This document shows, piece by piece, positions 24,516 through 33,087 of a stretch of DNA of 64,000 nucleotides (positions are counted from its first letter, which is position 1; every line of letters begins with the position of its first letter). The notes under the pieces are model-generated. The model was not told the DNA's origin. It did not search any database and saw nothing but the letters and a program-made list of their open reading frames with translations. A program made the translations under genes and the position numbers. This DNA comes from Psychrobium sp051201665 (GTDB lineage Bacteria > Pseudomonadota > Gammaproteobacteria > Enterobacterales > Psychrobiaceae), in the NCBI RefSeq assembly GCF_051201665.1, contig NZ_CP179210.1, positions 310,001 through 374,000 on the forward strand. Direction: 5' to 3'.

Positions 24516-25283
24516 TTATTGCTCCACACTTGATGGCAGGATCATCGGCAGCGTGACTAACTTTGCTTCTTGCTTGTGAGCAAGCATTGCTAAGGCGTTT
24601 TTAACTTGCTGCGCCTCAACTGGCTGTTGATGAAACCACTGCCAGCCACTTGCTGTCGGTTGTCCTGACACTGCTTTACTGCCATCAAGTGTTAAGTACC
24701 AACCGCGAGCGACGCCTAAAAACAATTGCTGCACCATCTTTTGTTGGCCGTTTCCATCGGTAATGGTTGCTTGTTGAGTGCTAACGCGCTGATTAAATTC
24801 ATCAAAACTTTGATACAGACTCAATAAACTCTCTAATCGCTTGGATACATTTTCTTGGTCTAGGTCACTTAAGGTTGTTCGCCACGAATTCGCTAGGGGA
24901 GGCGGCAGTTGGGGATGAATATTACGGATCTGTGCGAACTCTTTGTTAAGCCAACTACTTAAATGCGCTTGTGTATGCTCCATCGATGTCTGCAGCGTTA
25001 ACAGTTTTTGACGTTGCTCTGTCACTTCATCCATTTGATGGCTGTGGTTTGAAGTGAGGGCTGTTAACTGCTTTTGTTCTTGCTTAAGCAGTGCAATACG
25101 CTGCTTGAGTAGTTGTTGGGTATCTTGCCACTCGCTTTTTAATTGAGTGTTTTGTTTTTCTAGGGTAATCCATTGCGTCACAAGATGTTCGGCATTTGAA
25201 ACTACCGATTTAGTTTGACTAAATACGTTGGCTGACAACAGTAGGCAAAGCGCACTCAGGCACCAACTTTGACGAATATTCAT
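24516..25283 (-). CDS. DUF3450 family periplasmic protein of the TonB2 cluster
   Basis: 255 residues with a signal peptide (SLCALLLSANVFS) and a coiled-coil region (about residues 30-105). The C-terminal half carries FLGVARGWYLTLDG, a block recognisable from DUF3450 proteins. These proteins precede TolQ/ExbB/ExbD/TonB genes in Vibrio and Shewanella clusters. Molecular role unknown; the neighbourhood suggests it supports TonB2 energy transduction. First gene of the operon, with a Fur-box-like site 46 bp upstream. Confidence 0.85.
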   Translation of the reverse strand: MNIRQSWCLSALCLLLSANVFSQTKSVVSNAEHLVTQWITLEKQNTQLKSEWQDTQQLLKQRIALLKQEQKQLTALTSNHSHQMDEVTEQRQKLLTLQTSMEHTQAHLSSWLNKEFAQIRNIHPQLPPPLANSWRTTLSDLDQENVSKRLESLLSLYQSFDEFNQRVSTQQATITDGNGQQKMVQQLFLGVARGWYLTLDGSKAVSGQPTASGWQWFHQQPVEAQQVKNALAMLAHKQEAKLVTLPMILPSSVEQ

Positions 25284-25328
25284 GGCAGAAATCTATTGAC
25301 CTAAATTACATTAAAAACACAAGGTGCA

Positions 25329-25347
25329 AATAATAACAATTATCATT
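25329..25347. promoter_or_regulatory. Candidate Fur box of the TonB2 operon
   Basis: AATAATAACAATTATCATT matches 13 of 19 positions of the Fur consensus GATAATGATAATCATTATC. It lies 46 bp upstream of the DUF3450 start, so iron repression of the whole DUF3450-to-TPR operon is likely. Confidence 0.65.
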
Positions 25348-25367
25348 AGCGTGTGCAATTGGCGTTA

Positions 25368-25520
25368 TACCAATTGCATTAAATAGGTGAACTGACTGTG
25401 CTAAGAAAAAATCGACAAGTACAAGGCGCTCGAATGACTAATAGCTGGCTATTAGGATTGAGAGCAACGCAGTAATCATTGATTTTAACCAGTACAAGTG
25501 GTCAGTCAATTAATACAATA
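25368..25520. mobile_element. MITE family 2, copy B (diverged, 153 bp)
   Basis: Begins TACCAATTGCATTAA and carries the family core (AAGGCGCTCGA, then CTAATAGCTGGCTATTAG, then GGATTGAGAGCAACG). The right end is degraded (TTAATACAATA). TTA flanks both sides (25365-25367 and 25521-25523). It sits between the TonB2 promoter and gabD. It is clearly older than copies at 27370 and 51145. Confidence 0.75.
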
Positions 25521-25536
25521 TTAGTAAAAGATAGAC

Positions 25537-25560
25537 ACAAAAAAACAGCATAATTGCTGG
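25537..25560 (-). terminator. Terminator of gabD
   Basis: On the minus strand CAGCA-ATTA-TGCTG (25546-25559) is followed by seven T. It lies about 36 bp past the gabD stop. Confidence 0.7.
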
Positions 25561-25595
25561 TCTTAAGTAGCGCTATATTTGAAGAAGTTATATAA

Positions 25596-27053
25596 CTACT
25601 TATCCAAGCCACCCATACAGAGATATTTAATTTCTAAGTAATCATCTAGGCCATATTTTGAGCCTTCACGACCGTTGCCTGATTGCTTCATACCGCCAAA
25701 TGGCGCTGCCGCATTTGAAATAAGTCCTTCGTTAACGCCGACCATGCCATATTCCAACGCTTCGCCAACACGCCAGATACGGCCAATATCGCGTGAGTAG
25801 AAATAAGCAGCTAAACCAAACTCAGTGTCATTGGCAATGCTGATCGCTTCTTCTTCATCGTCGAATGCAATAATCGGTGTGACAGGGCCAAAGATCTCTT
25901 GATGAGCAATCGGCATGTCGTTAGTGACATTCGTTAAAATGGTTGGTGATAAGAAGTTTTCACCCAGTGATTTGTCATTATTGCCAAGCACGACAGTAGC
26001 GCCTTGATCTATTGACGCGTTTACTAAGCGCACGACATCGGCAACGGCTTGCTTGCTGATCATTGGGCCAACGTCAACGCCATCTGTTAGTCCATTACCC
26101 ATTTGTAAGCCTTTGACTGCCTCGGTGAATTTTTCAGTAAACTGTTCAAGCACATCACGTTGTACCAAAATTCGATTAGTACACACACAAGTTTGGCCAG
26201 CATTACGGTATTTTGATACCAGTGCGCCAGCGACAGCTGCGTCGATGTCTGCGTCGTTAAACACGATAAATGGTGCATTGCCACCTAGCTCCATCGATAC
26301 TTTTTTAACGGTTGATGCACATTGGCTGATGAGAGCTTTACCCACTTGCGTAGAACCAGTGAAGGTAAATTTAGCAATATCTGGATGCTCTGTTAACACT
26401 TTGCCAATGCCGCGAGCGTCTTCACCAACAACAACGTTAAATACACCCGCTGGAATGCCAGCGCGCTGCGCAAGTTCTGCCATGGCTAGTGCTGACAGCG
26501 GCGTTTGTGTCGCTGGACGCACAACGAAAGAACAGCCTGCTGCGAGTGCTGCTGCCGCTTTACGAGCGATCATTGCATTAGGAAAGTTCCAAGGTGTGAT
26601 TGCGGCAACAACGCCAATAGGTTGCTTAATAACAATAATGCGTTTGTCACCCGATGGCGCCGGAATCGTATCGCCATAAACACGTTTGCTTTCTTCAGCA
26701 AACCACTCAATGAATGCTGCGCCATAGGCGATTTCACCTTTGGCTTCTGCTAAAGGCTTACCTTGTTCTAACGTTAAGATGCGGCCAAGATCTTCTTGGT
26801 TTTCCATCATTAAATCGAACCACTTGCGCAATAGGCTTGCACGCTCATTGGCAGGCTTTTTTGACCACGTGCTAAACGCCTTTTTTGCTGCTTTTACCGC
26901 AAGGGTTGTTTCTTCAACACCCGCGTTACTGACTTTGCTAACAAGCTCGCCAGTGGCAGGATTGGTCACTTCTATCTGAGAGTCACTAGCGTGCCAACTA
27001 CCGTTGATATAGGACAACGTTTTCAATAAAGACGGATCATGTAGTTGGTGCAT
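25596..27053 (-). CDS. gabD: Succinate-semialdehyde dehydrogenase (NADP+)
   Basis: Oxidises succinate semialdehyde to succinate, the last step of GABA catabolism. 485 residues, nearly collinear with E. coli GabD (482): LEQGKPLAEAKGEIAYGAAF, TPWNFPNAMIARKAAAALAAG, the glutamate motif MELGGNAPFIVF, the nucleophilic cysteine in RNAGQTCVCTNR, and the C-terminal GREGSKYGLDDYLEIKY. One oddity: the cofactor-site KPA of this family reads RPA here (SFVVRPATQTP), a Lys-to-Arg change at a position that contacts the NADP ribose phosphate. No gabT neighbour is present. It has its own terminator and stands alone. Confidence 0.95.
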   Translation of the reverse strand: MHQLHDPSLLKTLSYINGSWHASDSQIEVTNPATGELVSKVSNAGVEETTLAVKAAKKAFSTWSKKPANERASLLRKWFDLMMENQEDLGRILTLEQGKPLAEAKGEIAYGAAFIEWFAEESKRVYGDTIPAPSGDKRIIVIKQPIGVVAAITPWNFPNAMIARKAAAALAAGCSFVVRPATQTPLSALAMAELAQRAGIPAGVFNVVVGEDARGIGKVLTEHPDIAKFTFTGSTQVGKALISQCASTVKKVSMELGGNAPFIVFNDADIDAAVAGALVSKYRNAGQTCVCTNRILVQRDVLEQFTEKFTEAVKGLQMGNGLTDGVDVGPMISKQAVADVVRLVNASIDQGATVVLGNNDKSLGENFLSPTILTNVTNDMPIAHQEIFGPVTPIIAFDDEEEAISIANDTEFGLAAYFYSRDIGRIWRVGEALEYGMVGVNEGLISNAAAPFGGMKQSGNGREGSKYGLDDYLEIKYLCMGGLDK

Positions 27054-27264
27054 ACTGCCCTCGAAGGTTTAGATGGAAAATACAAGGATTATACACAAAG
27101 CAGTAAAATTTAATCACATTAACAAGTTGTTTGATTATTGGAATATTAGATAAATATTTCATGTGATTAAGATAGATTAAAACTTGATATCTCATTCGAT
27201 TAGACCTAGTTCTCATTACGTTTTCTCACCGCTATAATGGGAAGAATAAATCTAGGAGTTGAAT

Positions 27265-27384
27265 TTGTATCAGACATTAGAACAAGTGGCATCAGTTGAT
27301 GACTTTATTCGATTACGCGATATTTCGGGGTTATCACCGCGCAGTCGTGAAGCTGCAAAAATTGGTTTATACCAATTACATTAA
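27265..27384 (+). pseudogene. GNAT acetyltransferase N-terminal remnant
   Basis: A TTG start with TAGGAG 6 bases upstream opens a 39-residue frame containing SVDDFIRLRDISGLSPRSRE and AAKIGL, the N-terminal block of a common GNAT N-acetyltransferase subfamily (usually followed by PNS). The frame then runs into MITE copy A and stops after the element's first bases. With the element removed, the frame still ends a few codons later, so the gene had already lost its catalytic part. Remnant only. Confidence 0.65.
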
Positions 27385-27526
27385 GTAAGTGATCTTGTTG
27401 TGCGTAGAGAAAATCAGCTAAAACAAGGCGCTCGATTGACTAATAGCTGGCTATTAGGATTGAGAGCAACGCCATTTTAGTTAATTTTAACAAGTACAAG
27501 TGGGCAAATATTTAATGCAATTGGTA
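27370..27526. mobile_element. MITE family 2, copy A (157 bp, TTA duplication)
   Basis: Inverted ends TACCAATTACATTAA and TTAATGCAATTGGTA, flanked by TTA (27367-27369 and 27527-27529). The interior is an imperfect long dyad centred on CTAATAGCTGGCTATTAG. Nearly identical, in inverted orientation, to the copy at 51145-51302. No coding capacity. Confidence 0.85.
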
Positions 27527-27536
27527 TTATTTAAGT

Positions 27537-27677
27537 ATGTTTTATGAAAGCCTGCGAACGCAGTTACTTGATATTAGTGCGGTAGTTATCTTTGTGGTTT
27601 ATGCCATCGTTTTTAACTGGATTTATAACATTGTTGTGGCGAAATATTTCACTGCAACACCAGTGGTTTGTGAATAA
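27537..27677 (+). CDS. 46-residue single-helix membrane peptide
   Basis: An ATG at 27537 opens MFYESLRTQLLDISAVVIFV, one hydrophobic segment, then NWIYNIVVAKYF and a short tail ending VVCE. The NWIYN pattern recalls the end of a helix pair in PACE-family biocide efflux proteins (WNYxYN), but the first half of such a protein is missing, so this may be a remnant of one. A terminator-like hairpin follows 6 bp after the stop, which favours expression. It begins 8 bp after the MITE's TTA duplication. Confidence 0.4.
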   Translation: MFYESLRTQLLDISAVVIFVVYAIVFNWIYNIVVAKYFTATPVVCE

Positions 27678-27682
27678 TTTAA

Positions 27683-27710
27683 CTCAGCTGTAGTGATACA
27701 GCTCAGTTTT
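27683..27710 (+). terminator. Hairpin terminator after the 46-residue ORF
   Basis: CTCAGCTGTA and TACAGCTCAG form a 10-base stem with one mismatch and a 4-base loop, followed by TTTT. The inverse strand could serve the convergent DUF2271 gene. Confidence 0.6.
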
Positions 27711-27730
27711 ATACTCAAAACAGCTTGGGT

Positions 27731-28219
27731 TTATTTAATACTTAATTTTACTTCGCCTAACTCTTCAGTAGCGGCGATAGTGAAATTGTTAGTCGCTTGG
27801 CTTAGATCGATCTTTTGACGAACAATAGAGCGGCCACCTTTTTCACGAACAACTTCGATGAATAGCGTGAATTTCTTCGGTAATTTAGAAACATCCAAGT
27901 CCACATTGTAGTCGCCTGCACCTTTAGTTGCGCCAGTCATGCCATCAAACTTTTGCTCAGCATAACGACCTTCTTTACGCCACCAACGACGTAGATCTGG
28001 TAGCCACTTATCGCTTTTTCCTTTGTGCTTTGTCAGGTGCCAAAGTAACAGGTTGTCACTTTCACCTTTATGCTCAGCCCAGATAGCCACATAGGGCTTG
28101 CGATAGTTTTTATCGTCAAATTTAGGCAATGAAAAATCAACAGATAACGTAGCGGCTTGAGTGGCAAAGGCGCTAATACTCAAAACGATGACGGCGATAA
28201 AGCCAATTACTTTGTTCAT
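27731..28219 (-). CDS. DUF2271 periplasmic protein
   Basis: 162 residues with a signal peptide (ending AFATQA, about residue 22). The body (YVAIWAEHKGESDNLLLWHL, WLPDLRRWWRK, DGMTGATKGAGDY) matches DUF2271 proteins found next to PepSY membrane proteins and flavin reductases. Function unestablished; it forms an operon with the PepSY-TM gene 31 bp upstream and is presumably co-regulated by iron through the Fur-like site at 28950. Confidence 0.85.
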   Translation of the reverse strand: MNKVIGFIAVIVLSISAFATQAATLSVDFSLPKFDDKNYRKPYVAIWAEHKGESDNLLLWHLTKHKGKSDKWLPDLRRWWRKEGRYAEQKFDGMTGATKGAGDYNVDLDVSKLPKKFTLFIEVVREKGGRSIVRQKIDLSQATNNFTIAATEELGEVKLSIK

Positions 28220-28250
28220 ACTTTCCTCTTGGTGGGTGGTAAATTTAAAA

Positions 28251-28865
28251 TTAGTGCATTAAATAAATCACAAAAACACAAATGCCAGAGCCAGTAATAA
28301 ACCATTGGCTGCTCGCGCGGCGCGTCTGTTTATGAATAAGTGCTAGCCACAGTCCCGACAGACAAAACAGCACCATAATGATGGCGCTAACATCAGACAG
28401 ATATTTCCACAGCGTGCTCGTGTGCTTGGCACGATGAACATTGTTGAGCATATCTAAAAAGCTAAACTCACTCTGTTCAATCGCGATGCGATTCTGTTCT
28501 TTAAAGTACTCGACAATGGTGTTGCCACCAGGACTTTGTAAGCTGATAATTAGCAAATTTTCGAATTCGTCCCATTCAAATTCGTAATCGACACCGCGAA
28601 TGTTGTGTTGCTGGTCTAGCCAGAGCATGAGCTTAAGGCCATGTTGGGTGTAGCGCTCAGGCCATTGCGTTGTTTGAACTATCCATGACGGCGGCGTCAC
28701 ATCTTGTTGAATGGCGTCTGAGTCATTACCACTGAGTTCAGGATGTGCCAGAAAAAAACCAGATACAGCAAAAAATAACATCAGCAGCAAAACAAGCATT
28801 GCGCTAAAGATATGGATATCGCGCATAAGTGCATTAATTGATTGCTTGTTAAGAGACGTAAACAT
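28251..28865 (-). CDS. PepSY-associated TM helix protein
   Basis: 204 residues. An N-terminal IHIFSAMLVLLLMLFFAVSG helix (about 17-38) and two C-terminal helices (about 158-180 and 186-203) surround a periplasmic part with acidic patches. The helix pattern with FLAHPE and LDMLNNVHRAKH is that of the PepSY_TM_like group. It stands divergent from a flavin reductase gene, across a Fur-box-like site; such trios are thought to reduce ferric iron or other electron acceptors at the membrane. Confidence 0.85.
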   Translation of the reverse strand: MFTSLNKQSINALMRDIHIFSAMLVLLLMLFFAVSGFFLAHPELSGNDSDAIQQDVTPPSWIVQTTQWPERYTQHGLKLMLWLDQQHNIRGVDYEFEWDEFENLLIISLQSPGGNTIVEYFKEQNRIAIEQSEFSFLDMLNNVHRAKHTSTLWKYLSDVSAIIMVLFCLSGLWLALIHKQTRRASSQWFITGSGICVFVIYLMH

Positions 28866-28949
28866 AATAAGTGTTGATTAAGGCTTGGGACTTCTATAAA
28901 AATGAGGCGACATAATACTAGTTTTCTCGGTCATATTACAATATTATAT

Positions 28950-28968
28950 GATAATAATTTTCATTTAG
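28950..28968. promoter_or_regulatory. Candidate Fur box between PepSY and flavin reductase genes
   Basis: GATAATAATTTTCATTTAG matches 13 of 19 Fur consensus positions. It lies in the divergent promoter region, 23 bp upstream of the + strand gene, so both genes may be iron-repressed. Confidence 0.6.
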
Positions 28969-28990
28969 ATTTGGTCGCGCTTAAAAATAC

Positions 28991-30877
28991 ATGTTCACCA
29001 ATATTAAACACTCCCTGCTAAGCATTTCAGTTAACTCCTGCGTCCTTAATGGTTTGCGTTGGATACTTCTTGCCAACTTGCTAGTCGCTGGTGGTGTATT
29101 GGTACTAATGACTGGCATGTGGTTTGAGTTTGCCTCGCCGCTTGTATTGCACCTTCAGCCTACTCTTGGTTTAGAAGCGGCGGCTGTATCACTAAGATCA
29201 GATACTGATGAACTCTTGATGGCATTTTCATCAAGAGATAGCGCTTCACTCATGGCAATGATGATAATTTGGAAAGCCTTGGCCTTTCTTATTGTAAGTT
29301 TGGCTACTATTGCTGGGCTACGCCGACTTGGATGGCGACTCATGTTAGCATTAGCATCTGTGTTTGTTGGGATTCTGGCGCTCAATGTTATGGCTCTGCC
29401 ATCAGTTATTGACAACACCTACCTTTATCTTGTGAGCGTTTTATTTGTGATTAGCGTTGCTAGCTTTTACAGCGTTAAACACTATCAAAGGCGTCTTGCG
29501 TTAACACCTAAAAATTCTGCCTTAATCGCTTATGCAAGCCAAAGCGGCACAGCAAAAAGCATCGCTTTGAATATGGCGAGCGCCGCAGTTAAACACTGTG
29601 ATTGTCGCTCTTTCGCCGATTTAACCCCTGAAAATTTACAAGATTATGAGCAACTTTTAGTGGTTGCAGCAACTTATGGTGAAGGGCAAGCACCTGAAAA
29701 AACAATTGATTTCCTACCGAGCTTGGCGAATTTTCAACAGTCGTTGTCTCATCTTAAATTCTCTGTGCTAGCGCTTGGCGACAAAGCCTATCCACAATTT
29801 TGTGCTTATGGACAGCAGGTTGCTCAAGCACTCAGTGAAAAGGGGGCAAAAGTAATGCACCCAATACAAGAAGTTGATCGCGCCCAGCCGCAAGTCATCG
29901 CCCAGTGGTGGCAAGAAATTTGTCAATTGAGTGGTTGGCGCGTTGAGCAAATTGATAAGCAATGGTTACAGGGCGAGATAACAAACAATCTGTGTCTTAA
30001 TTCTCAGCAATCACAACGGCCAGCTCACGCCATCACAATCAATGTTGATAATGTGAAATATCAAGCAGGTGATTTATTAGAAATTATGACACCAACACCC
30101 ATTACAACCATTGATGAACGGTTGCTTGAATATGGTTTAGAGCCGCAAACAATGGTTCGTTTAAATGGGCAGGCGTGTGAACTTAATCATGCACTGACGC
30201 AACTAGAGTGGACAAATCAGGTAGCCAATTCGCCGCAAGCTCTTGTGAATAAATTAGCGGTACTTAGACCTCGTGTTTATTCTATCGCTAGTGCACCTGA
30301 CGACCATCAAGTTCGTTTATTGGTTAGGCACCTTAAAAAAGATGACGGTAGCGACGGTTTTTCGTCGGCTCATTTGTGTCATGCAAATATAGGACAAATA
30401 TTTAATGTTGCTGTGCGCCAGCATGATAGTTTTCGACTACCGCCGAGTAATGTTCCAGTGATTATGATTGGTGCCGGCACTGGCATCGCGCCCTTTATGA
30501 GTTTTCTTGCACAACGCCGGGCTGAAAATGGCGCTGATAATTGGCTTATTTTTGGTGAGCAATACAGTAGCCACGATAATTATTTTAATAACGAACTTGA
30601 CGGTCATATTGATAACGGCACCTTAACGCGTATTGATTATGCATTCTCCCGTGACAGTCAATGGCAATCATTTGGCAAACCAAGTTACGTTAATGAAGTT
30701 ATCCAACAGCAAAGTAAGTTGTTGTTTCATTGGCTATATGACAAAGATGCCCAACTGTATGTGTGTGGTAATAAAGCGGGAATGGGAGAGTCTGTTAAAG
30801 ACGCGCTTAAACAATTGCTGCAAGAAGATTTTCAGCGATTAGAACAAGCCAATAGACTGCATTTTGATCTTTATTAA
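28991..30877 (+). CDS. Membrane flavodoxin/NADPH-flavin reductase (sulfite-reductase-alpha-like)
   Basis: 628 residues. N-terminal part has about four membrane helices (19-42, 95-115, 118-140, 141-160). Then an FMN-binding flavodoxin domain (LIAYASQSGTAKSIAL, AATYGEGQAPE, LALGDKAYPQFCAYG, about 178-320). Then a ferredoxin-NADP reductase module (RPRVYSIASAP, GAGTGIAPFMSFLAQRR, QLYVCGNKAGMGESVKDAL). This arrangement, paired with PepSY-TM and DUF2271 genes, is typical of Fur-regulated flavoreductases that donate electrons to ferric iron or ferrisiderophore. The start lies 23 bp after a Fur-like box. Confidence 0.9.
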   Translation: MFTNIKHSLLSISVNSCVLNGLRWILLANLLVAGGVLVLMTGMWFEFASPLVLHLQPTLGLEAAAVSLRSDTDELLMAFSSRDSASLMAMMIIWKALAFLIVSLATIAGLRRLGWRLMLALASVFVGILALNVMALPSVIDNTYLYLVSVLFVISVASFYSVKHYQRRLALTPKNSALIAYASQSGTAKSIALNMASAAVKHCDCRSFADLTPENLQDYEQLLVVAATYGEGQAPEKTIDFLPSLANFQQSLSHLKFSVLALGDKAYPQFCAYGQQVAQALSEKGAKVMHPIQEVDRAQPQVIAQWWQEICQLSGWRVEQIDKQWLQGEITNNLCLNSQQSQRPAHAITINVDNVKYQAGDLLEIMTPTPITTIDERLLEYGLEPQTMVRLNGQACELNHALTQLEWTNQVANSPQALVNKLAVLRPRVYSIASAPDDHQVRLLVRHLKKDDGSDGFSSAHLCHANIGQIFNVAVRQHDSFRLPPSNVPVIMIGAGTGIAPFMSFLAQRRAENGADNWLIFGEQYSSHDNYFNNELDGHIDNGTLTRIDYAFSRDSQWQSFGKPSYVNEVIQQQSKLLFHWLYDKDAQLYVCGNKAGMGESVKDALKQLLQEDFQRLEQANRLHFDLY

Positions 30878-30957
30878 TTTTGCGTTACTTGGTGCAACCG
30901 CCACAAAATAATTCATGCTACAATCCGTTTTTTCTCAGTAAGATAACAGCGCAAGCA

Positions 30958-32319
30958 ATGAGCGGTTTAAATTCAATAGAAAAACGTGCAGCGATTTCTT
31001 TAGCACTCGTATTTGGTTTACGAATGTTAGGACTATTTATGATCATGCCCGTTTTTGCCATCTATGGACAAGACTTAGCAGGTTACTCACCACTGTGGGT
31101 GGGTATTGCGATAGGTGCCTACGGCTTAACGCAAGCATGTTTACAAATTCCAATGGGCATGCTGTCTGATCGCTACGGTCGAAAACTCATCATTCTTATT
31201 GGTCTTGTCATTTTCTGTATTGGTTCCTTAGTTGCTGCCTATTCTGACTCTGTATTGGGCGTCACCATTGGCCGCGCTATTCAAGGAATGGGGGCTATTG
31301 CTAGTACCATTCTTGCCCTTGCCGCTGACGTCACACGTGATGAAAACAGGCCAAAAGTCATGGCGGTTATCGGCATGTGTATCGGTTTGTCCTTCGCTGT
31401 ATCGCTAATAGTTGGGCCTGTTCTGGTTGAAAGTATTGGCCTCGCTGGATTGTTTAAGCTCACCAGTGGCTTGTCATTATTAGGCATGTTAGTGGTGTTG
31501 TTTATAGTGCCAAATGCGGTGAGTAAAGCGCCTCGTGGCGATACCCGTGCTGCGCCAGAACTTATTAAAGACATGCTCAAAGACGGTCAATTATTGCGAT
31601 TAGATGTGGGCATTTTTGTGCTGCATTTAGTGCTGACGTCCGTGTTTGTTGTGCTGCCGTTGATGTTGCTAGAGCTCGATTTAGCCAGCACTGACCATTG
31701 GCAACTCTATTTCCCAACCTTGATGCTATCGTTTTTCTTGATGGTGCCATTGATTATTATTGGTGCTAAACGAGAGTCGATGAGACAAATGTATCGCTTG
31801 TCTCTGCTAATGTTGGCGGCGGCGTTGATTATGATTTACGTATTGCAACATTCGTTTATTGGACTCTTTGTCGCGGTTATTTTGTTTTTCACCGCCTTTA
31901 ATTATTTAGAAGCATCATTGCCGTCACTTATCGCAAAATTTGCACCGTCGGGACAAAAGGGCACTGCGATGGGGATCTACTCATCTAGCCAGTTTTTCGG
32001 CGCGTTTTGGGGCGGCATTTTAGGCGGTGTTTGTTACGAATATTTCGGCTTAATCGGTGTGTTTTCAGCCTCGACATTTTTAGTGATTGCGTGGTGGTTT
32101 TACAGCGCTGGCATGATTAACCCTCGGGTGCTAAAGACCTTCACCTTAGACGCTAATGTTAATGACAACGAATCGGCGCAAACCATGGTAGATAAGCTAT
32201 TAGAGCTATCTGGTGTAGAAGAAGCAGTGGTAATTGTTGACGACAAAGCCGCCTATTTAAAAGTAAATGCTAAGCAGTTTAATTTAGCTAACGCGCGTGG
32301 AATCTTGCTCGCAAATTAG
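30958..32319 (+). CDS. yajR: MFS transporter, YajR type
   Basis: Major facilitator superfamily membrane transporter of about 12 helices. The ATG at 30958 (MSGLNSIEKRAAISLALVFG) is chosen over an upstream alternative start at 30880 because a promoter (TGCTACAAT extended -10, near 30915) lies between. Family motif A is visible as GMLSDRYGRKLIILIGL. The C-terminal 70 residues (SAQTMVDKLLELSGVEEAVV, YLKVNAKQFN) form the soluble YAM domain of E. coli YajR. Substrate unknown. It is followed by ssb; in Pseudomonas the order uvrA, MFS, ssb is contiguous. Confidence 0.9.
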   Translation: MSGLNSIEKRAAISLALVFGLRMLGLFMIMPVFAIYGQDLAGYSPLWVGIAIGAYGLTQACLQIPMGMLSDRYGRKLIILIGLVIFCIGSLVAAYSDSVLGVTIGRAIQGMGAIASTILALAADVTRDENRPKVMAVIGMCIGLSFAVSLIVGPVLVESIGLAGLFKLTSGLSLLGMLVVLFIVPNAVSKAPRGDTRAAPELIKDMLKDGQLLRLDVGIFVLHLVLTSVFVVLPLMLLELDLASTDHWQLYFPTLMLSFFLMVPLIIIGAKRESMRQMYRLSLLMLAAALIMIYVLQHSFIGLFVAVILFFTAFNYLEASLPSLIAKFAPSGQKGTAMGIYSSSQFFGAFWGGILGGVCYEYFGLIGVFSASTFLVIAWWFYSAGMINPRVLKTFTLDANVNDNESAQTMVDKLLELSGVEEAVVIVDDKAAYLKVNAKQFNLANARGILLAN

Positions 32320-32398
32320 CAAGTAAAAATTGTAATTCTCTGGTGCTGTGTTACTCTTTCGCACCAGCAAAAATATTGATCAAATTTAGGAGAGCAGC

Positions 32399-33061
32399 AT
32401 GGCCAGCAAGGGCGTGAATAAAGTAATTTTAGTGGGTAATCTAGGTAAAGATCCTGAAATCCGCTACATGCCAAGCGGCGGTGCCGTTGCCAACATTACA
32501 TTGGCAACCTCTGAGTCTTGGAAAGACAAAAACACAGGCGAACAGAAAGAAAAAACTGAATGGCACAACGTGTCTATCTTCGGTAAATTAGCTGAAATCG
32601 CTGGTGAATACCTACGTAAAGGTTCGCAAATTTACATTGAAGGCGCACTTCAAACACGTAAATGGCAAGACCAAAGCGGCAACGACCGTTACACGACTGA
32701 AGTCGTTGTTCAAGGTTTTAACGGTACTATGCAAATGCTTGGCGGACGTCAAGGTGGCGGTCAACCTTCTGGTGGCTTCAACCAAGGCGCACAAGGCGGC
32801 CAACCTCAAGGTGGTTTCCAACAACAAGCGCCTGCGGCAGCACCACAGCAACAAGGTGGCTTCCAACAGCAAGCGCCAGCAGCTGCACCGCAACAACAAG
32901 GCGGTTTCCAGCAACAAGCACCTGCACAACAGCAAGGTGGTTATAATCAAGCACCTCAGCAAGCAGCACCGCAACAAGGTGGCTTCCAACAACAAGGTCA
33001 ACAGCAACAAGCTAAAGCACCAGATTTAGACGAAGGTTGGGATGACGATATTCCGTTCTAA
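32399..33061 (+). CDS. ssb: Single-stranded DNA-binding protein
   Basis: 220 residues: OB-fold (MASKGVNKVILVGNLGKDPE, IFGKLAEIAGEYLRKGSQIY) in about residues 1-112, a flexible Gly/Gln/Pro/Ala linker with repeated GGFQQQAPAAAPQQQ units (about 115-205), and the acidic tip DLDEGWDDDIPF that binds partner proteins. A GGAGAG site precedes the ATG. The linker repeats are nearly identical at DNA level and likely vary in number between strains. It ends with a strong terminator at 33088. Confidence 0.98.
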   Translation: MASKGVNKVILVGNLGKDPEIRYMPSGGAVANITLATSESWKDKNTGEQKEKTEWHNVSIFGKLAEIAGEYLRKGSQIYIEGALQTRKWQDQSGNDRYTTEVVVQGFNGTMQMLGGRQGGGQPSGGFNQGAQGGQPQGGFQQQAPAAAPQQQGGFQQQAPAAAPQQQGGFQQQAPAQQQGGYNQAPQQAAPQQGGFQQQGQQQQAKAPDLDEGWDDDIPF

Positions 33062-33087
33062 TTCAGCTGAATGATTAGTTGATGTTG

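Noticed and set aside
26053..26679. 208-codon frame antisense to gabD
   Set aside because: Shadow of a well-conserved dehydrogenase gene.
32612..33010. Repeat-rich antisense frame and possible repeat array in ssb
   Set aside because: The repeats encode the Gly/Gln/Pro linker of SSB; the units are not separated by unique spacers, so it is not a CRISPR array.
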